A stretch of 64,000 nucleotides of DNA from Comamonas terrae (GTDB lineage Bacteria > Pseudomonadota > Gammaproteobacteria > Burkholderiales > Burkholderiaceae_C): positions 62,001 through 126,000 of the forward strand of contig NZ_BCNT01000009.1 of assembly GCF_001544075.1 (NCBI RefSeq), in the 5' to 3' direction. The notes below the pieces were generated by a model that did not search any database, was not told the origin of the DNA, and worked only from the letters and a program-made list of their open reading frames with translations. Of the stretch, positions 42,292 through 50,930 are shown piece after piece (within the stretch, counting starts at the first letter, position 1; each line of letters opens with the position of its first letter). The translations under genes were made by a program, and so were the position numbers.

Positions 42292-42504
42292 CTAGGAGGG
42301 TTTATGAATAAGCATATATGCAAGCGCCAAAATTAGACCTATCAATATCAAGGACATCCAGAGATTCCGGTATGTGCGCTTGCTCCTGGAGTGGAATATG
42401 GAGATAGCGTCGGCCGCTGCACAGGGAAAGGCTTCTGCAGTCGTTCGATAGTAGCGTACGTGCGGCTCGGGATTGAAATACTCATCAGGTGTTACGCGTT
42501 GCAT
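42292..42504 (-). CDS. Small membrane protein of unknown function
   Basis: The 70-residue protein has one C-terminal membrane segment (LWMSLILIGLILALAYMLIH) and a polar N-terminus (MQRVTPDEYFNPEPHVRYYR). No family is recognised. The ATG at 42504 follows GGAG by five bases, and a sigma-54-like site lies about 80 bases upstream. The tail-anchored layout resembles other small stress membrane proteins of this block. Confidence 0.65.
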   Translation of the reverse strand: MQRVTPDEYFNPEPHVRYYRTTAEAFPCAAADAISIFHSRSKRTYRNLWMSLILIGLILALAYMLIHKPS

Positions 42505-42935
42505 AGTATCTCCAAGATAAATATCAGCGGAATCAATGTGCCGAAAGAATATCAATGAGCCACCCACGATGTTTGAGAATTCTGGTTGGATCCGAGGCAA
42601 GTGTCGTTCCTGGAATATTGCAAAATTTCTGCTGGGTAAAAAAATGAAACTGCAACTGCAATAAATGCTGCTTCTTTTGCTGAAAATAATTCAAAGAAAC
42701 CATTTTCCGGCCTGCAGCTGAATCTGCCACAACCAATGCAGCACATTTGCAGGCCCGAATTGCATGCTGTTGTATTTGCAGACAGACCATGCTCTGTGAT
42801 TTGGTTATATTGCAGAGGTCAGCGACCCAATGAAATATTGCAAGCTGTTTGTGTCGGCACAACCTGGTAGCCAGGGGCCGGGTTTCTCATGCCCAGATTC
42901 ATGCCTGCACCAATTCGAACGAGAAAGGAAGAACA
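42505..42935. other. AT-rich intergenic region
   Basis: It holds the sigma-54-like promoter at 42596-42611 and otherwise no supported gene. A minus-strand frame ending at 42533 encodes a Gln-rich, vaguely phasin-like peptide (LNYFQQKKQHLLQLQFHFF), but it overlaps that promoter and has no ribosome site. Confidence 0.45.
42596..42611 (-). promoter_or_regulatory. Putative sigma-54 promoter of the small membrane gene at 42292
   Basis: Minus strand reads AGGAACGACACTTGCC: GG, A5, C6, G7 and TTGC match. Predicted start is about 42585, 81 bases before the ATG. Confidence 0.58.
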
Positions 42936-43250
42936 ATGCCTCGAGGTGACAAATCCGCTTATACCGACAAGCAAAAGCGCCAAGCCCGGCACATCGAAGA
43001 CAGCTATGAAGATCGGGGTGTCAGCCATGAAGAGGCTGAAAGGCGGGCCTGGGCTACGGTCAACAAGGAAACCGGCGGAGGAAAGAAGTCCGGCTCGGGA
43101 CGGGGCCATTCCGTGGATCATTCGCCGTCCCGCAAAGGTGGAAAGCTGGGCGGCGCCGCGTCGGCATCGCGGCCGGCACAGGAGCGTTCGGCATCTGCAA
43201 AGAAAGCCGCTGCCACACGCAAGAAAAATGCAGAGGCTGCCAAGAAGTGA
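42936..43250 (+). CDS. Plasmid-stabilisation-like (KGG/ChaB-like) basic protein
   Basis: The 104-residue, Lys/Arg/Ser/Gly-rich protein has an N-terminal motif (RGDKSAYTDKQKRQARHIE, then SYEDRGVSHEEAERRAWATV) that recurs in small proteins often labelled plasmid stabilisation proteins, though a real stabilisation role is unproven. The C-terminal half is a basic, Ala/Lys-rich tail that could bind nucleic acid. AAAGGAAG lies before the ATG. No sigma-54-like site was found upstream. Confidence 0.78.
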   Translation: MPRGDKSAYTDKQKRQARHIEDSYEDRGVSHEEAERRAWATVNKETGGGKKSGSGRGHSVDHSPSRKGGKLGGAASASRPAQERSASAKKAAATRKKNAEAAKK

Positions 43251-43408
43251 GCGGGCCACAGCCCATTGTCTGCCCGAATTGCATTCGTCTCATATCAATG
43301 CCCGCAATGTGCGGGCAGGAAGAAAGAAGAGCCGGTGCCCCCGGGGCTGAGGCGTGTCTGGTAAGTGGTGTTGGGTGGCGTGCAATCCAGACCCGGCTGA
43401 AAACCGGT

Positions 43409-43567
43409 TTAAAGCAGGGGATCTGTCAAATAGGCAAGGCCCAGCGTAATTGCACCTATTTCAGACCAGACAAAAAGCATCAAAAGAAGAAATGAAGCAG
43501 TATCTTTGACATGAAGCTTGCTGTAGATGAATTTTGTAAATTTTTCTGCAAGAATTACATAGATCAT
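43409..43567 (-). CDS. Small membrane protein of unknown function
   Basis: The 52-residue protein has a hydrophobic C-terminal half (SFLLLMLFVWSEIGAITLGLA). No family is recognised. The evidence that it is a gene is contextual: GGAG seven bases before the ATG at 43567, and about 72 bases upstream one of the best sigma-54-like promoters in the window. Confidence 0.55.
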   Translation of the reverse strand: MIYVILAEKFTKFIYSKLHVKDTASFLLLMLFVWSEIGAITLGLAYLTDPLL

Positions 43568-43638
43568 GTAATTGCTCCGGTATGAATGGTTTGTTCTAAG
43601 GAAAAAATATGCCGATCGGCGTTTGGCGAAGATAAATA

Positions 43639-43654
43639 AGCAAGAAGGGTGCCA
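43639..43654 (-). promoter_or_regulatory. Putative sigma-54 promoter of the gene at 43409
   Basis: Minus strand reads TGGCACCCTTCTTGCT: TGGCAC and TTGCT are both perfect. Predicted start is about 43628, 61 bases before the ATG. Confidence 0.7.
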
Positions 43655-43672
43655 GAAAGAATGGCTCCCGTC

Positions 43673-43688
43673 GGGAACGCCACATGCC
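43673..43688 (+). promoter_or_regulatory. Possible sigma-54 promoter facing the gene at 43700
   Basis: GGGAACGCCACATGCC has a good -24 half but ATGC in place of TTGC. The predicted start falls one base before the ATG at 43700. Confidence 0.35.
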
Positions 43689-43699
43689 GCAGCTTTTCC

Positions 43700-43834
43700 A
43701 TGAAAGATCAAGACAAATCCCGTAATCAGACGCCTCGCCCTGGCATACCGTCGCTGTTTCCCAAGCGTGGAATCCTCTGGGCGTTGGCGATTGTTCTCAT
43801 CATCTGGCTTGTCATCATGTTCCCTCCCTGGTAA
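43700..43834 (+). CDS. Possible very small membrane protein
   Basis: The 44-residue frame starts polar (MKDQDKSRNQTP) and ends in a clear membrane helix (ILWALAIVLIIWLVIMFPPW). There is no ribosome-binding site. The layout is that of a single-pass small protein, and the sigma-54-like element directly before it would give a leaderless transcript. I list it as plausible only. Confidence 0.4.
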   Translation: MKDQDKSRNQTPRPGIPSLFPKRGILWALAIVLIIWLVIMFPPW

Positions 43835-44032
43835 ATGCGGAGGGCAACGGGTTGTTTTATTTTTGCATTGCCGTAGCTAAAAGCATTCCGGCATTGAAAA
43901 TTGCAAACCCATAAAATCCTGCCTGGAATTGATTTCAGCTCAAGGCCGCGAAAAAATCCCATGACTTGGGATAAGCGAGGATGGCTTTTCAATTCCGGTG
44001 AAGGCCGGTGAATACAATGTGTGGAGAAAGGT

Positions 44033-44389
44033 ATGGCTGCCTGTGCGACCGAAAGCAATATTGTGTCCTTTGATAAAGTGACCGGCACAAACGTCTATGA
44101 TTGCCTGGGCGAAAAGCTGGGCACCATCGATTCATTGATGATCGACAGATTTTCCGGAAAGGTGCGGTATGCCGTACTGGAGTCCGGCGGGATTTTGGGC
44201 ATGGGCGCCGACCGTTATCCGCTGCCCTGGGAATCCTTGAGCTACGAGCCCAGCAAAGGCGGCTATGTGGCACATCTCACCAGAGAGCAGATTGAAAATG
44301 CCCCCAGGTACGAAAGCGGAACGGCCAAGGAATATACGAACGAATACGGGCGTAGCATTAGCGATTATTATGGAGTGCCATATTTCTGA
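44033..44389 (+). CDS. PRC-barrel domain protein
   Basis: The 118-residue protein has a PRC-barrel domain (residues about 18-90), with GTNVYDCLGEKLGTIDSLMI and the following KVRYAVLESGG strand typical of this fold. Such proteins are small adaptors related to photosynthetic reaction-centre H subunits and RimM, common in stress clusters. GGAGAAAGG precedes the ATG. Upstream there is a -24/-12-like element with one base too many (43889-43905). A hairpin terminator follows. Confidence 0.87.
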   Translation: MAACATESNIVSFDKVTGTNVYDCLGEKLGTIDSLMIDRFSGKVRYAVLESGGILGMGADRYPLPWESLSYEPSKGGYVAHLTREQIENAPRYESGTAKEYTNEYGRSISDYYGVPYF

Positions 44390-44422
44390 TGGCTGTCCTG
44401 GCGAGGTGCTAGCCATGGGAGC

Positions 44423-44444
44423 AAGGCCTGCCAATGCAGGCTTT
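44423..44444 (+). terminator. Terminator of the PRC-barrel gene
   Basis: GGCCTGC (44425-44431) pairs with GCAGGCT (44436-44442) around CAAT, followed by TTTGCTTT. The stem extends by two A-T pairs. Confidence 0.7.
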
Positions 44445-44623
44445 TGCTTTCTGCCGCGGCAGTTGCTGGCGGCCAGGGTCTGAGCAGTGCCGCAGCAGGG
44501 GCGCCCGCAGCAGGCGGGCTGCCCGATAAAGCCGCCGTTATAGACATATTTCGGTGCGCCCGGTACTTGCAAGGGGCAGCGGCCGCTAAACTGATTTCAG
44601 TCAAAAGTGGAAAGGCGGTGGTT

Positions 44624-45904
44624 GTGCATTTCGATATCGTGATCGTCGGCGGAGGGGCCGGAGGCCTGGAGCTTGCAGCCCGGCTGGGCCGCCAGCTGGG
44701 AAGCGGGCAGGGCCGCGAGCGTGTGCTGCTCATCGACAAGTTTCCATTCCATATCTGGAAACCGACACTGCATGAGGTGGCTGCCGGCACGCTGGATGCG
44801 CATCAGGAAGGACTGTCCTATACGGTGCTGGCAAGGCGCAACCATTTCAGCTTCACGATGGGGGAGTTATGTGCCCTGGATACGCAGCGCAAGACCGTCA
44901 CGCTGGAGGCCATCCATGGCGCGCAGGACGAGGAAATCGTTCCGTCCCGCACCGTGAGCTTCAAGCGCCTGGTGCTGGCGCTGGGCAGCGGCTCGAATTC
45001 GTTCGGTACGCCGGGCATCGAGCATGCCTACCTGCTCGAGAACGTGCGCGATGCGCAGCGTTTCCATTCCGACTGGCTGAGCGCCAGTGCACGCGCCTCG
45101 TTCTCGAATGAGCGCAGCCTCTCCATCGCCATCGTGGGCGCCGGAGCTACCGGCGTGGAGCTGTCGGCGGAGCTGCTGGAAGCCCATGCGGTTCTGCTCG
45201 ACAGCCTGGGCAGCGCCCAGCGCTTCAGGCTCGATATTTCCCTGGTGGAAGGCGGGGACCGCATCCTGGGCGGTTTGCCGCCGCGCATCTCGGAGCAGGC
45301 CATGCTGGCGCTGCGGCGAAAGCAGGTCAACGTGCTCACCGGCACGCGCGTGCAGGAGCTGCGCAAGGGCGTGCTGGTCACTTCCGCGGGCGAGATCCAT
45401 GCCGACATGATCGTCTGGGCCGCGGGCATCAAGGCGGCGGACGGCAATGCCAGGCTGGGCCTGGAAACCAATCGGCTCAACCAGTTTGTCGTGGACACGC
45501 ATCTGCGCACTTCGGTGCCCGAGATCTATGCCATGGGCGATTGCGCCGCCTGTCCCTGGGGCGAGGACAAGCTCGTTCCCGCACGGGCCCAGGCTGCCCA
45601 CCAGCAGGCGGCCTATCTGGCCAAGGTGTTTCTGGCCATGCTGCGCGAGAGCGACGTGCGCGAGCCCTTTGTCTACCAGGACCTGGGTTCGCTCGTCTCG
45701 CTGGGCGACAACAAGGGCGTGGGCAATTTGATGGGCGGGCTGGCCGGCAAGAACTTCTTCGTGGAAGGACTGATGGCCAAGTGGATGTACATGTCGCTGC
45801 ACCTGATGCACCACCGCGCCATCCTGGGCCTTGGCAAGACCGTGCTGCTGGCCCTGGCCCGGCTGCTGCAGCAGCGCGTATCCGGCCGGCTCAAGCTGCA
45901 CTGA
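44624..45904 (+). CDS. ndh: Type II NADH dehydrogenase (NAD(P)/FAD oxidoreductase)
   Basis: This single-subunit, non-proton-pumping NADH:quinone oxidoreductase is peripheral to the inner membrane. Two dinucleotide-binding folds are seen: FDIVIVGGGAGGLELA at the N-terminus and SIAIVGAGATGVELSAEL in the middle. The family's IYAMGDCAAC segment follows. The C-terminal helix (FVEGLMAKWMYMSLHLMHH) is the membrane-binding part. GTG at 44624 is chosen as start since the Rossmann strand begins two residues later, and AAAGG lies eight bases upstream. It is convergent with, and directly abuts, the regulator gene. Confidence 0.9.
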   Translation: MHFDIVIVGGGAGGLELAARLGRQLGSGQGRERVLLIDKFPFHIWKPTLHEVAAGTLDAHQEGLSYTVLARRNHFSFTMGELCALDTQRKTVTLEAIHGAQDEEIVPSRTVSFKRLVLALGSGSNSFGTPGIEHAYLLENVRDAQRFHSDWLSASARASFSNERSLSIAIVGAGATGVELSAELLEAHAVLLDSLGSAQRFRLDISLVEGGDRILGGLPPRISEQAMLALRRKQVNVLTGTRVQELRKGVLVTSAGEIHADMIVWAAGIKAADGNARLGLETNRLNQFVVDTHLRTSVPEIYAMGDCAACPWGEDKLVPARAQAAHQQAAYLAKVFLAMLRESDVREPFVYQDLGSLVSLGDNKGVGNLMGGLAGKNFFVEGLMAKWMYMSLHLMHHRAILGLGKTVLLALARLLQQRVSGRLKLH

Positions 45905-47137
45905 TCATTGCGCCTGCTTCCAGCTGCGCAGCAGGCGATACAGCGTCCCTCGCGAGATGCGCAGCTGCCGGGCTGCCTGGGAGATATTTCCGCCATGGGC
46001 GGCCAGCGTGGCCTCGACCAGCCTGCGGTTGTGCTCGCGCAGCGTGGGCTGGCAGGCTTCATTTTCCGCGTCCATCCCCGCCTCTTTGGCCGCTGCTTCG
46101 GGCGGACGCGGTGCCAGCGCGGCCGGCTGCGCCGCGCCTGCGGCTTCTTCATCGGCCAGCAGGGCATGTGCGCCACAGGCCTGCAGCCGCGCCTGTGCCC
46201 AGACGCCAAGACCGCTGGCCAGCCTGAGGAACCGGGGCGCCGCGGCAGTGCTCAGGCGTAGCAACTGCTGCAGGCTGTGGCCGAACAGGCTTTCCACCTC
46301 GCGCGATGCGGCGTCGGCCGGCAGCAGGCCCACGATGCGGGCGCCTGCGTCATTGAGCCAGGCGACGTGGCCATCGGAGGCAATGCCGGCCAATCCCTGC
46401 AAAGGCGTCTCCAGCAGCGCGGGATGGAGCTGGAAGCGCAGTATCAGATGTTCCTGCGACTGCGCCTGCAGCAATACGTTCTCGATCACGGTGGCATGCA
46501 TGCCCACCATCTGGCCGGCGTCGAAGCCGAAGGGGCGGGCCAGCGTGGTGAGGTCGAGCACACCGACCACCTTGCCGCGCACGTCGCGGATGGGTGCGGC
46601 CGCACATTGCAGCAGACGCAGTTCGTCGAAGTAGTGCTCGCCACCCAGGACCGTGCAGGCCTGGCCGGTGGCAGCCACAATGCCAGGTGCCGTGGTGCCG
46701 GCAATGCGTTCGCCGATATTGGAGCCGGGCTGTCCCATATGGCGCGACAGCATTTCCGGGGCGGATGACTGCGGCACGGGGCTCAGATAGAGAGCAACGC
46801 CGTCGCCGTCGGTCAGCAGCACGCGCACATCGGCGCCCGCCAGCGCCCGCTCCATGGCCGCGATTTCGTGTTGCGCGACCTGGAGCAGGCCCCGGCTGCG
46901 CTCCTGCGTGGCATGCAGGCGGCTGCGGGTGACCGGCGCGAACGCCACCTGGCGCTGCGGATCGGGATGCACGCGGCGGCAGCGCATCCAGGACTGGATC
47001 ACGGCTTCGCTCACCAGCCCCGAGGGGCGCATGCCTTCCTCGAAAAACTGGCGCCTCGCGATTTCGACCCGCTCTGTGGCCGAGGTTGAAAACAATTGCC
47101 TGGGCGCATCTGCCGTACGCCATTTTCCAGGCCCCAT
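45905..47137 (-). CDS. AcoR-like GAF/Fis regulator lacking the AAA+ domain
   Basis: The 410-residue regulator has an N-terminal activator region and GAF-type sensor (residues about 60-235, with the family's SNIGERIAGTTAPGIVAATG segment). A second PAS-like region and a C-terminal Fis-type helix-turn-helix (GNISQAARQLRISRGTLYRL) follow. The central AAA+ sigma-54-interacting domain of true AcoR proteins is absent; no Walker A or GAFTGA is present. It cannot be a classical sigma-54 activator and likely acts on sigma-70 promoters. The start at 47137 has GGAG six bases upstream. It diverges from the PQQ dehydrogenase gene and likely controls it. Confidence 0.85.
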   Translation of the reverse strand: MGPGKWRTADAPRQLFSTSATERVEIARRQFFEEGMRPSGLVSEAVIQSWMRCRRVHPDPQRQVAFAPVTRSRLHATQERSRGLLQVAQHEIAAMERALAGADVRVLLTDGDGVALYLSPVPQSSAPEMLSRHMGQPGSNIGERIAGTTAPGIVAATGQACTVLGGEHYFDELRLLQCAAAPIRDVRGKVVGVLDLTTLARPFGFDAGQMVGMHATVIENVLLQAQSQEHLILRFQLHPALLETPLQGLAGIASDGHVAWLNDAGARIVGLLPADAASREVESLFGHSLQQLLRLSTAAAPRFLRLASGLGVWAQARLQACGAHALLADEEAAGAAQPAALAPRPPEAAAKEAGMDAENEACQPTLREHNRRLVEATLAAHGGNISQAARQLRISRGTLYRLLRSWKQAQ

Positions 47138-47283
47138 GGGCATCTCCTCGGGGAACGACGACGGTCGAATGTGTTCCGAAACGGCACAACCGCTGCTTGG
47201 TGAAATCCCGAGCATGCAAAAAACAGGACGAGGCGGGATGCTCTGCAGTGCCAATTTGAACAAAGCAGAACCAGGAGACACCC

Positions 47284-49383
47284 ATGAGCTTGCTTGGCAA
47301 CAGACTCGCGTTCGGCGTTCTTTCATGTGTGGTCGCGGCTGCGGCATCGGCCCAGGATACCGGCAGCCGCGCCGCGGCCAGCCGGCGCGTGGACCAGTCA
47401 TTCGTCTTGAACAACGCTGCGGGAACGCCCGACTGGCCCGTTGTCGGCGTGGACTACGCCGAGACCCGCTACAGCCGGCTGGACCAGATCAACACCGCCA
47501 ATGCCAAGGACCTGGGTCTGGCCTGGTCCTACAACCTGGAGTCCACGCGCGGCGTGGAGGCAACACCCGTGGTGGTGGATGGCGTGATGTATGTATCCGC
47601 CTCCTGGAGCGTGGTGCATGCCATCGATGCGCGCACCGGCCAGAAGCTGTGGACCTACGACCCCGGGGTGGATCGCAGCATCGGCTACCGGGGCTGCTGC
47701 GACGTCGTCAACCGGGGCGTGGCCTTGTGGAAGGGCAAGGTCTACGTGGGCGCCTACGACGGCCGCCTGATTGCGCTGGACGCCGCCACGGGCAAGGTGG
47801 TGTGGGAGCGCAACACCATCGAGGGGCAGAAGGGCTCGTACACCATCACCGGCGCGCCGCGTGTGTTCAAGGGCAAGGTCATCATCGGCAATGGCGGCGC
47901 CGAGTACGGGGTGCGCGGCTACCTCACGGCCTACGACGCCGAGACCGGCGAGCAGAAATGGCGCTGGTTCAGCGTGCCCGGCGATCCGTCCCGGCCTTTC
48001 GAGGACGAATCCATGCGACGCGCGGCCAAGACCTGGGACTCCAGCGGCAAGTGGTGGGAGGCGGGCGGCGGCGGCACCATGTGGGACACCATGGCCTTCG
48101 ACCCCGAACTCAACACCATGTACGTAGGCACCGGCAACGGCTCTCCCTGGGCCCACAAGAAACGCAGCCCCAAGGGCGGCGACAACCTGTACCTGGCCTC
48201 CGTCGTGGCGCTGGACCCCGACACCGGCAAATACAAGTGGCATTACCAGGAAACCCCGGGCGACAACTGGGACTACACCTCCACGCAGCCCATGATCCTG
48301 GCCGACATCCGGATCGACGGAAAGCTGCGCAAGGTGATCCTGCATGCGCCCAAGAACGGGTTCTTCTTCGTCATCGACCGCACCAACGGCAAGTTCATCT
48401 CGGCCAGGAACTTCGTGCCGGTGAACTGGGCCAGCGGTTACGACAAGAACGGCCGGCCCATGGAGATCGCCGCGGCGCGCGACGGCAGCAAGCCCTATGA
48501 CGCGATTCCCGGCCCCTATGGCGCGCACAACTGGCATCCGATGTCCTTCAATCCCAAGACCGGTCTGGTGTACCTGCCGGCTCAGAACGTGCCCGTCAAC
48601 CTGATGGACGACAAGAACTGGAAGTTCAACGAGGTCGGGCCGGGCAAGCCCCAGTCCGGCACCGGCTGGAACACGGGCAAGTTCTTCAATGCCGAGCCGC
48701 CCAAGAGCAAGCCTTTCGGCCGCCTGCTGGCCTGGGATCCCGTCGCGCAGAAGGAGGTCTGGCGCGTGGAGCATGTCTCGCCGTGGAACGGCGGCACGCT
48801 CACCACGGCCGGCAATGTAGTGTTCCAGGGCACGGCCGACGGCCGGCTGGTGGCCTATGACGCCAGCAATGGCGACAAGCTCTGGGAGACGCCCACCGGC
48901 ACCGGCGTGGTCGCCGCGCCCAGCACCTATATGGTGGATGGCAAGCAGTATGTCTCGGTCGCCGTGGGCTGGGGCGGCGTGTACGGCCTGGCGGCGCGGG
49001 CCACCGAGCGCCAGGGCCCGGGCACGGTCTACACCTTTGCCGTGGGCGGCACGGCCAAGATGCCGGAGTTCGTGGCCCAGCGCATGGGCAAGCTGCTGCA
49101 GGGCGTGAAGTACGACCCGGCCAAGGTCGAGGCGGGCACCGCGCTGTATGTGGCCAACTGCGTGTTCTGCCATGGCGTGCCGGGCGTGGACCGCGGCGGC
49201 AACATTCCCAACCTGGGCTATCTGGACGCCTCCTATATCGAGAACCTGGGCAGCTTCGTCTTCAAGGGGCCGGCCATGGCGCGAGGCATGCCGGACTTCA
49301 CGGGCAAGCTGTCCGCGGACGACGTCGAATCCCTCAAGGCCTTCATCCAGGGCACGGCCGACGCGATCCGGCCCAAGAACTGA
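47284..49383 (+). CDS. PQQ- and heme-containing alcohol dehydrogenase (type II quinohemoprotein)
   Basis: This periplasmic enzyme oxidises primary alcohols to aldehydes using PQQ and passes electrons through a fused cytochrome c. The 699-residue protein has a signal peptide (cleaved near ASAQ), an eight-bladed PQQ propeller with repeated tryptophan-docking motifs, and the vicinal Cys138-Cys139 disulfide (RGCCDVVNRG) that lines the PQQ site. The C-terminal cytochrome domain has heme motif CVFCH (C626-H630). This is the Comamonas-type quinohemoprotein ethanol dehydrogenase layout. AGGAG precedes the ATG. An aldehyde dehydrogenase gene follows after 85 bases. Confidence 0.94.
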   Translation: MSLLGNRLAFGVLSCVVAAAASAQDTGSRAAASRRVDQSFVLNNAAGTPDWPVVGVDYAETRYSRLDQINTANAKDLGLAWSYNLESTRGVEATPVVVDGVMYVSASWSVVHAIDARTGQKLWTYDPGVDRSIGYRGCCDVVNRGVALWKGKVYVGAYDGRLIALDAATGKVVWERNTIEGQKGSYTITGAPRVFKGKVIIGNGGAEYGVRGYLTAYDAETGEQKWRWFSVPGDPSRPFEDESMRRAAKTWDSSGKWWEAGGGGTMWDTMAFDPELNTMYVGTGNGSPWAHKKRSPKGGDNLYLASVVALDPDTGKYKWHYQETPGDNWDYTSTQPMILADIRIDGKLRKVILHAPKNGFFFVIDRTNGKFISARNFVPVNWASGYDKNGRPMEIAAARDGSKPYDAIPGPYGAHNWHPMSFNPKTGLVYLPAQNVPVNLMDDKNWKFNEVGPGKPQSGTGWNTGKFFNAEPPKSKPFGRLLAWDPVAQKEVWRVEHVSPWNGGTLTTAGNVVFQGTADGRLVAYDASNGDKLWETPTGTGVVAAPSTYMVDGKQYVSVAVGWGGVYGLAARATERQGPGTVYTFAVGGTAKMPEFVAQRMGKLLQGVKYDPAKVEAGTALYVANCVFCHGVPGVDRGGNIPNLGYLDASYIENLGSFVFKGPAMARGMPDFTGKLSADDVESLKAFIQGTADAIRPKN

Positions 49384-49468
49384 AGCCGGCCCTCGTGCCG
49401 CCGCACAAGCCGGTGCGCCTTGCCAGCGCGCCGGCGATCCTGCCATCAAACGTCAAGGAAACCCGTAC

Positions 49469-50908
49469 ATGAAAGACCAGTTGCAGTTCTACATCGACGG
49501 CCAATGGGTGGACCCGGCCATTACGCGCACCCTGGAGGTCGTCAATCCCTCCACCGAGCAACCCATTGCGCGTATCAGCCTGGGCTCGGCCGCCGACGTG
49601 GACCTGGCCGTGAAGGCCGCGCGGCGCGCTTTCGAAAGCTATTCGCAGACCCGCCGCGAAGAGCGCCTTGCCCTGCTGGCCAGGGTGCTGGAGGTCTACC
49701 AGCGCCGCTACGGCGACTTCGTGCAGACCATCTCGCAGGAGATGGGGGCGCCGCTGTGGCTGTCCAAGGCCGCGCAGGCCGCCACGGGCGTGGCGCACCT
49801 GGCGACCACCATCGAGGTGCTCAAGCAATTTTCCTTCGAGCATGTGCAGGGCACCACGGCCATCGTGCACGAGCCCGTGGGCGTGGTCGGCATGATCACG
49901 CCCTGGAACTGGCCCGTCAACCAGATCATGTGCAAGGTGGCGCCGGCCCTGGCGGCGGGCTGCACCATGGTGCTCAAGCCCTCGGAGATCGCGCCGCTCA
50001 ATGCCATCCTCATGGCCGAGGTGCTGCACGAGGCGGGCGTGCCGCCCGGCGTGTTCAACCTCGTCAACGGCGACGGCCCCGGCGTGGGCGAAGCCCTGTC
50101 GGCCCACCCGGGCATCGACATGATGACTTTCACCGGCTCCACGCGCGCCGGCATTGCCGTGGCCAAGGCCGCGGCCGACAGCGTCAAGCGCGTGGCGCAG
50201 GAACTGGGCGGCAAGTCCGCCAACATCGTGCTCGAAGATGCCGACCTGCAAAAGGCGGTCACCCAGGGCGTGCAGGCCTGCTTCACCAACTCGGGCCAGA
50301 GCTGCAATGCGCCCACGCGCATGTTCGTGCCGCGCGCGCTGCACGCGCAGGCCGCGGCCATCGCCAAGGCCGTGGCGGGCGCCGTGACCGTGGCCGATGC
50401 TTCGGCCGAGGGCATGCACATGGGGCCCGTGGCCAGCGAAGCCCAGTTCCACAAGATCCAGGCCCTGATCCAGAAAGGGCTGGACGAGGGTGCCACGCTG
50501 GTGGCCGGCGGCACGGGCCGGCCCGAAGGGCTGGCCAAGGGCTATTTCGTCAGGCCCACGGTGTTTGCCGATGTGCGCAACGACATGGCGATTGCCCGCG
50601 AGGAAATCTTCGGCCCGGTGCTGGTGATGATTCCCTATGACAGCGAGGAAGAAGCCATCCGCATGGCCAACGACACCGTCTACGGCCTGTCCGGCTATGT
50701 GCAGTCCGGCAGCCTGGAGCATGCACGCCGGGTGGCTTCGCGCCTGCGCACCGGCATGGTCCATCTCAATGGCGCGGGGCCGGACTTCGGCGCGCCCTTT
50801 GGTGGCTACCGGCAGTCGGGCAACGGCCGCGAGTGGGGCGAGCACGGCCTGCGAGAATTCCTGGAGGTCAAGGCCGTGATGGGCTATGGGATCAAGGAAA
50901 AAGAATGA
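49469..50908 (+). CDS. Aldehyde dehydrogenase (NAD(P)+)
   Basis: It oxidises the aldehyde made by the adjacent alcohol dehydrogenase to the acid, in the cytoplasm. The 479-residue protein shows the ITPWNWPVNQIMCKVAPALAAG substrate/cofactor segment, the catalytic Glu in QELGGKSANIV, and the nucleophile C279 in NSGQSCNAPTRM. The EEIFGPVL and FGGYRQSGNGREWG segments are typical. Substrate range cannot be set. CAAGGAAA precedes the ATG. It is likely co-transcribed with the PQQ dehydrogenase. Confidence 0.93.
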   Translation: MKDQLQFYIDGQWVDPAITRTLEVVNPSTEQPIARISLGSAADVDLAVKAARRAFESYSQTRREERLALLARVLEVYQRRYGDFVQTISQEMGAPLWLSKAAQAATGVAHLATTIEVLKQFSFEHVQGTTAIVHEPVGVVGMITPWNWPVNQIMCKVAPALAAGCTMVLKPSEIAPLNAILMAEVLHEAGVPPGVFNLVNGDGPGVGEALSAHPGIDMMTFTGSTRAGIAVAKAAADSVKRVAQELGGKSANIVLEDADLQKAVTQGVQACFTNSGQSCNAPTRMFVPRALHAQAAAIAKAVAGAVTVADASAEGMHMGPVASEAQFHKIQALIQKGLDEGATLVAGGTGRPEGLAKGYFVRPTVFADVRNDMAIAREEIFGPVLVMIPYDSEEEAIRMANDTVYGLSGYVQSGSLEHARRVASRLRTGMVHLNGAGPDFGAPFGGYRQSGNGREWGEHGLREFLEVKAVMGYGIKEKE

Positions 50909-50930
50909 GCACAAGAGGCAAGCCCGCGCA

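Noticed and set aside
42533-42703. Gln-rich phasin-like peptide on the minus strand
   Set aside because: It overlaps a putative promoter, lacks a ribosome site and is too short for a phasin.
43889-43905. Sigma-54-like element CGGCATTGAAAATTGCA upstream of the PRC-barrel gene
   Set aside because: GG and GC are 13 bases apart instead of 12. Sigma-54 is strict about this spacing, so I do not list it as a promoter.
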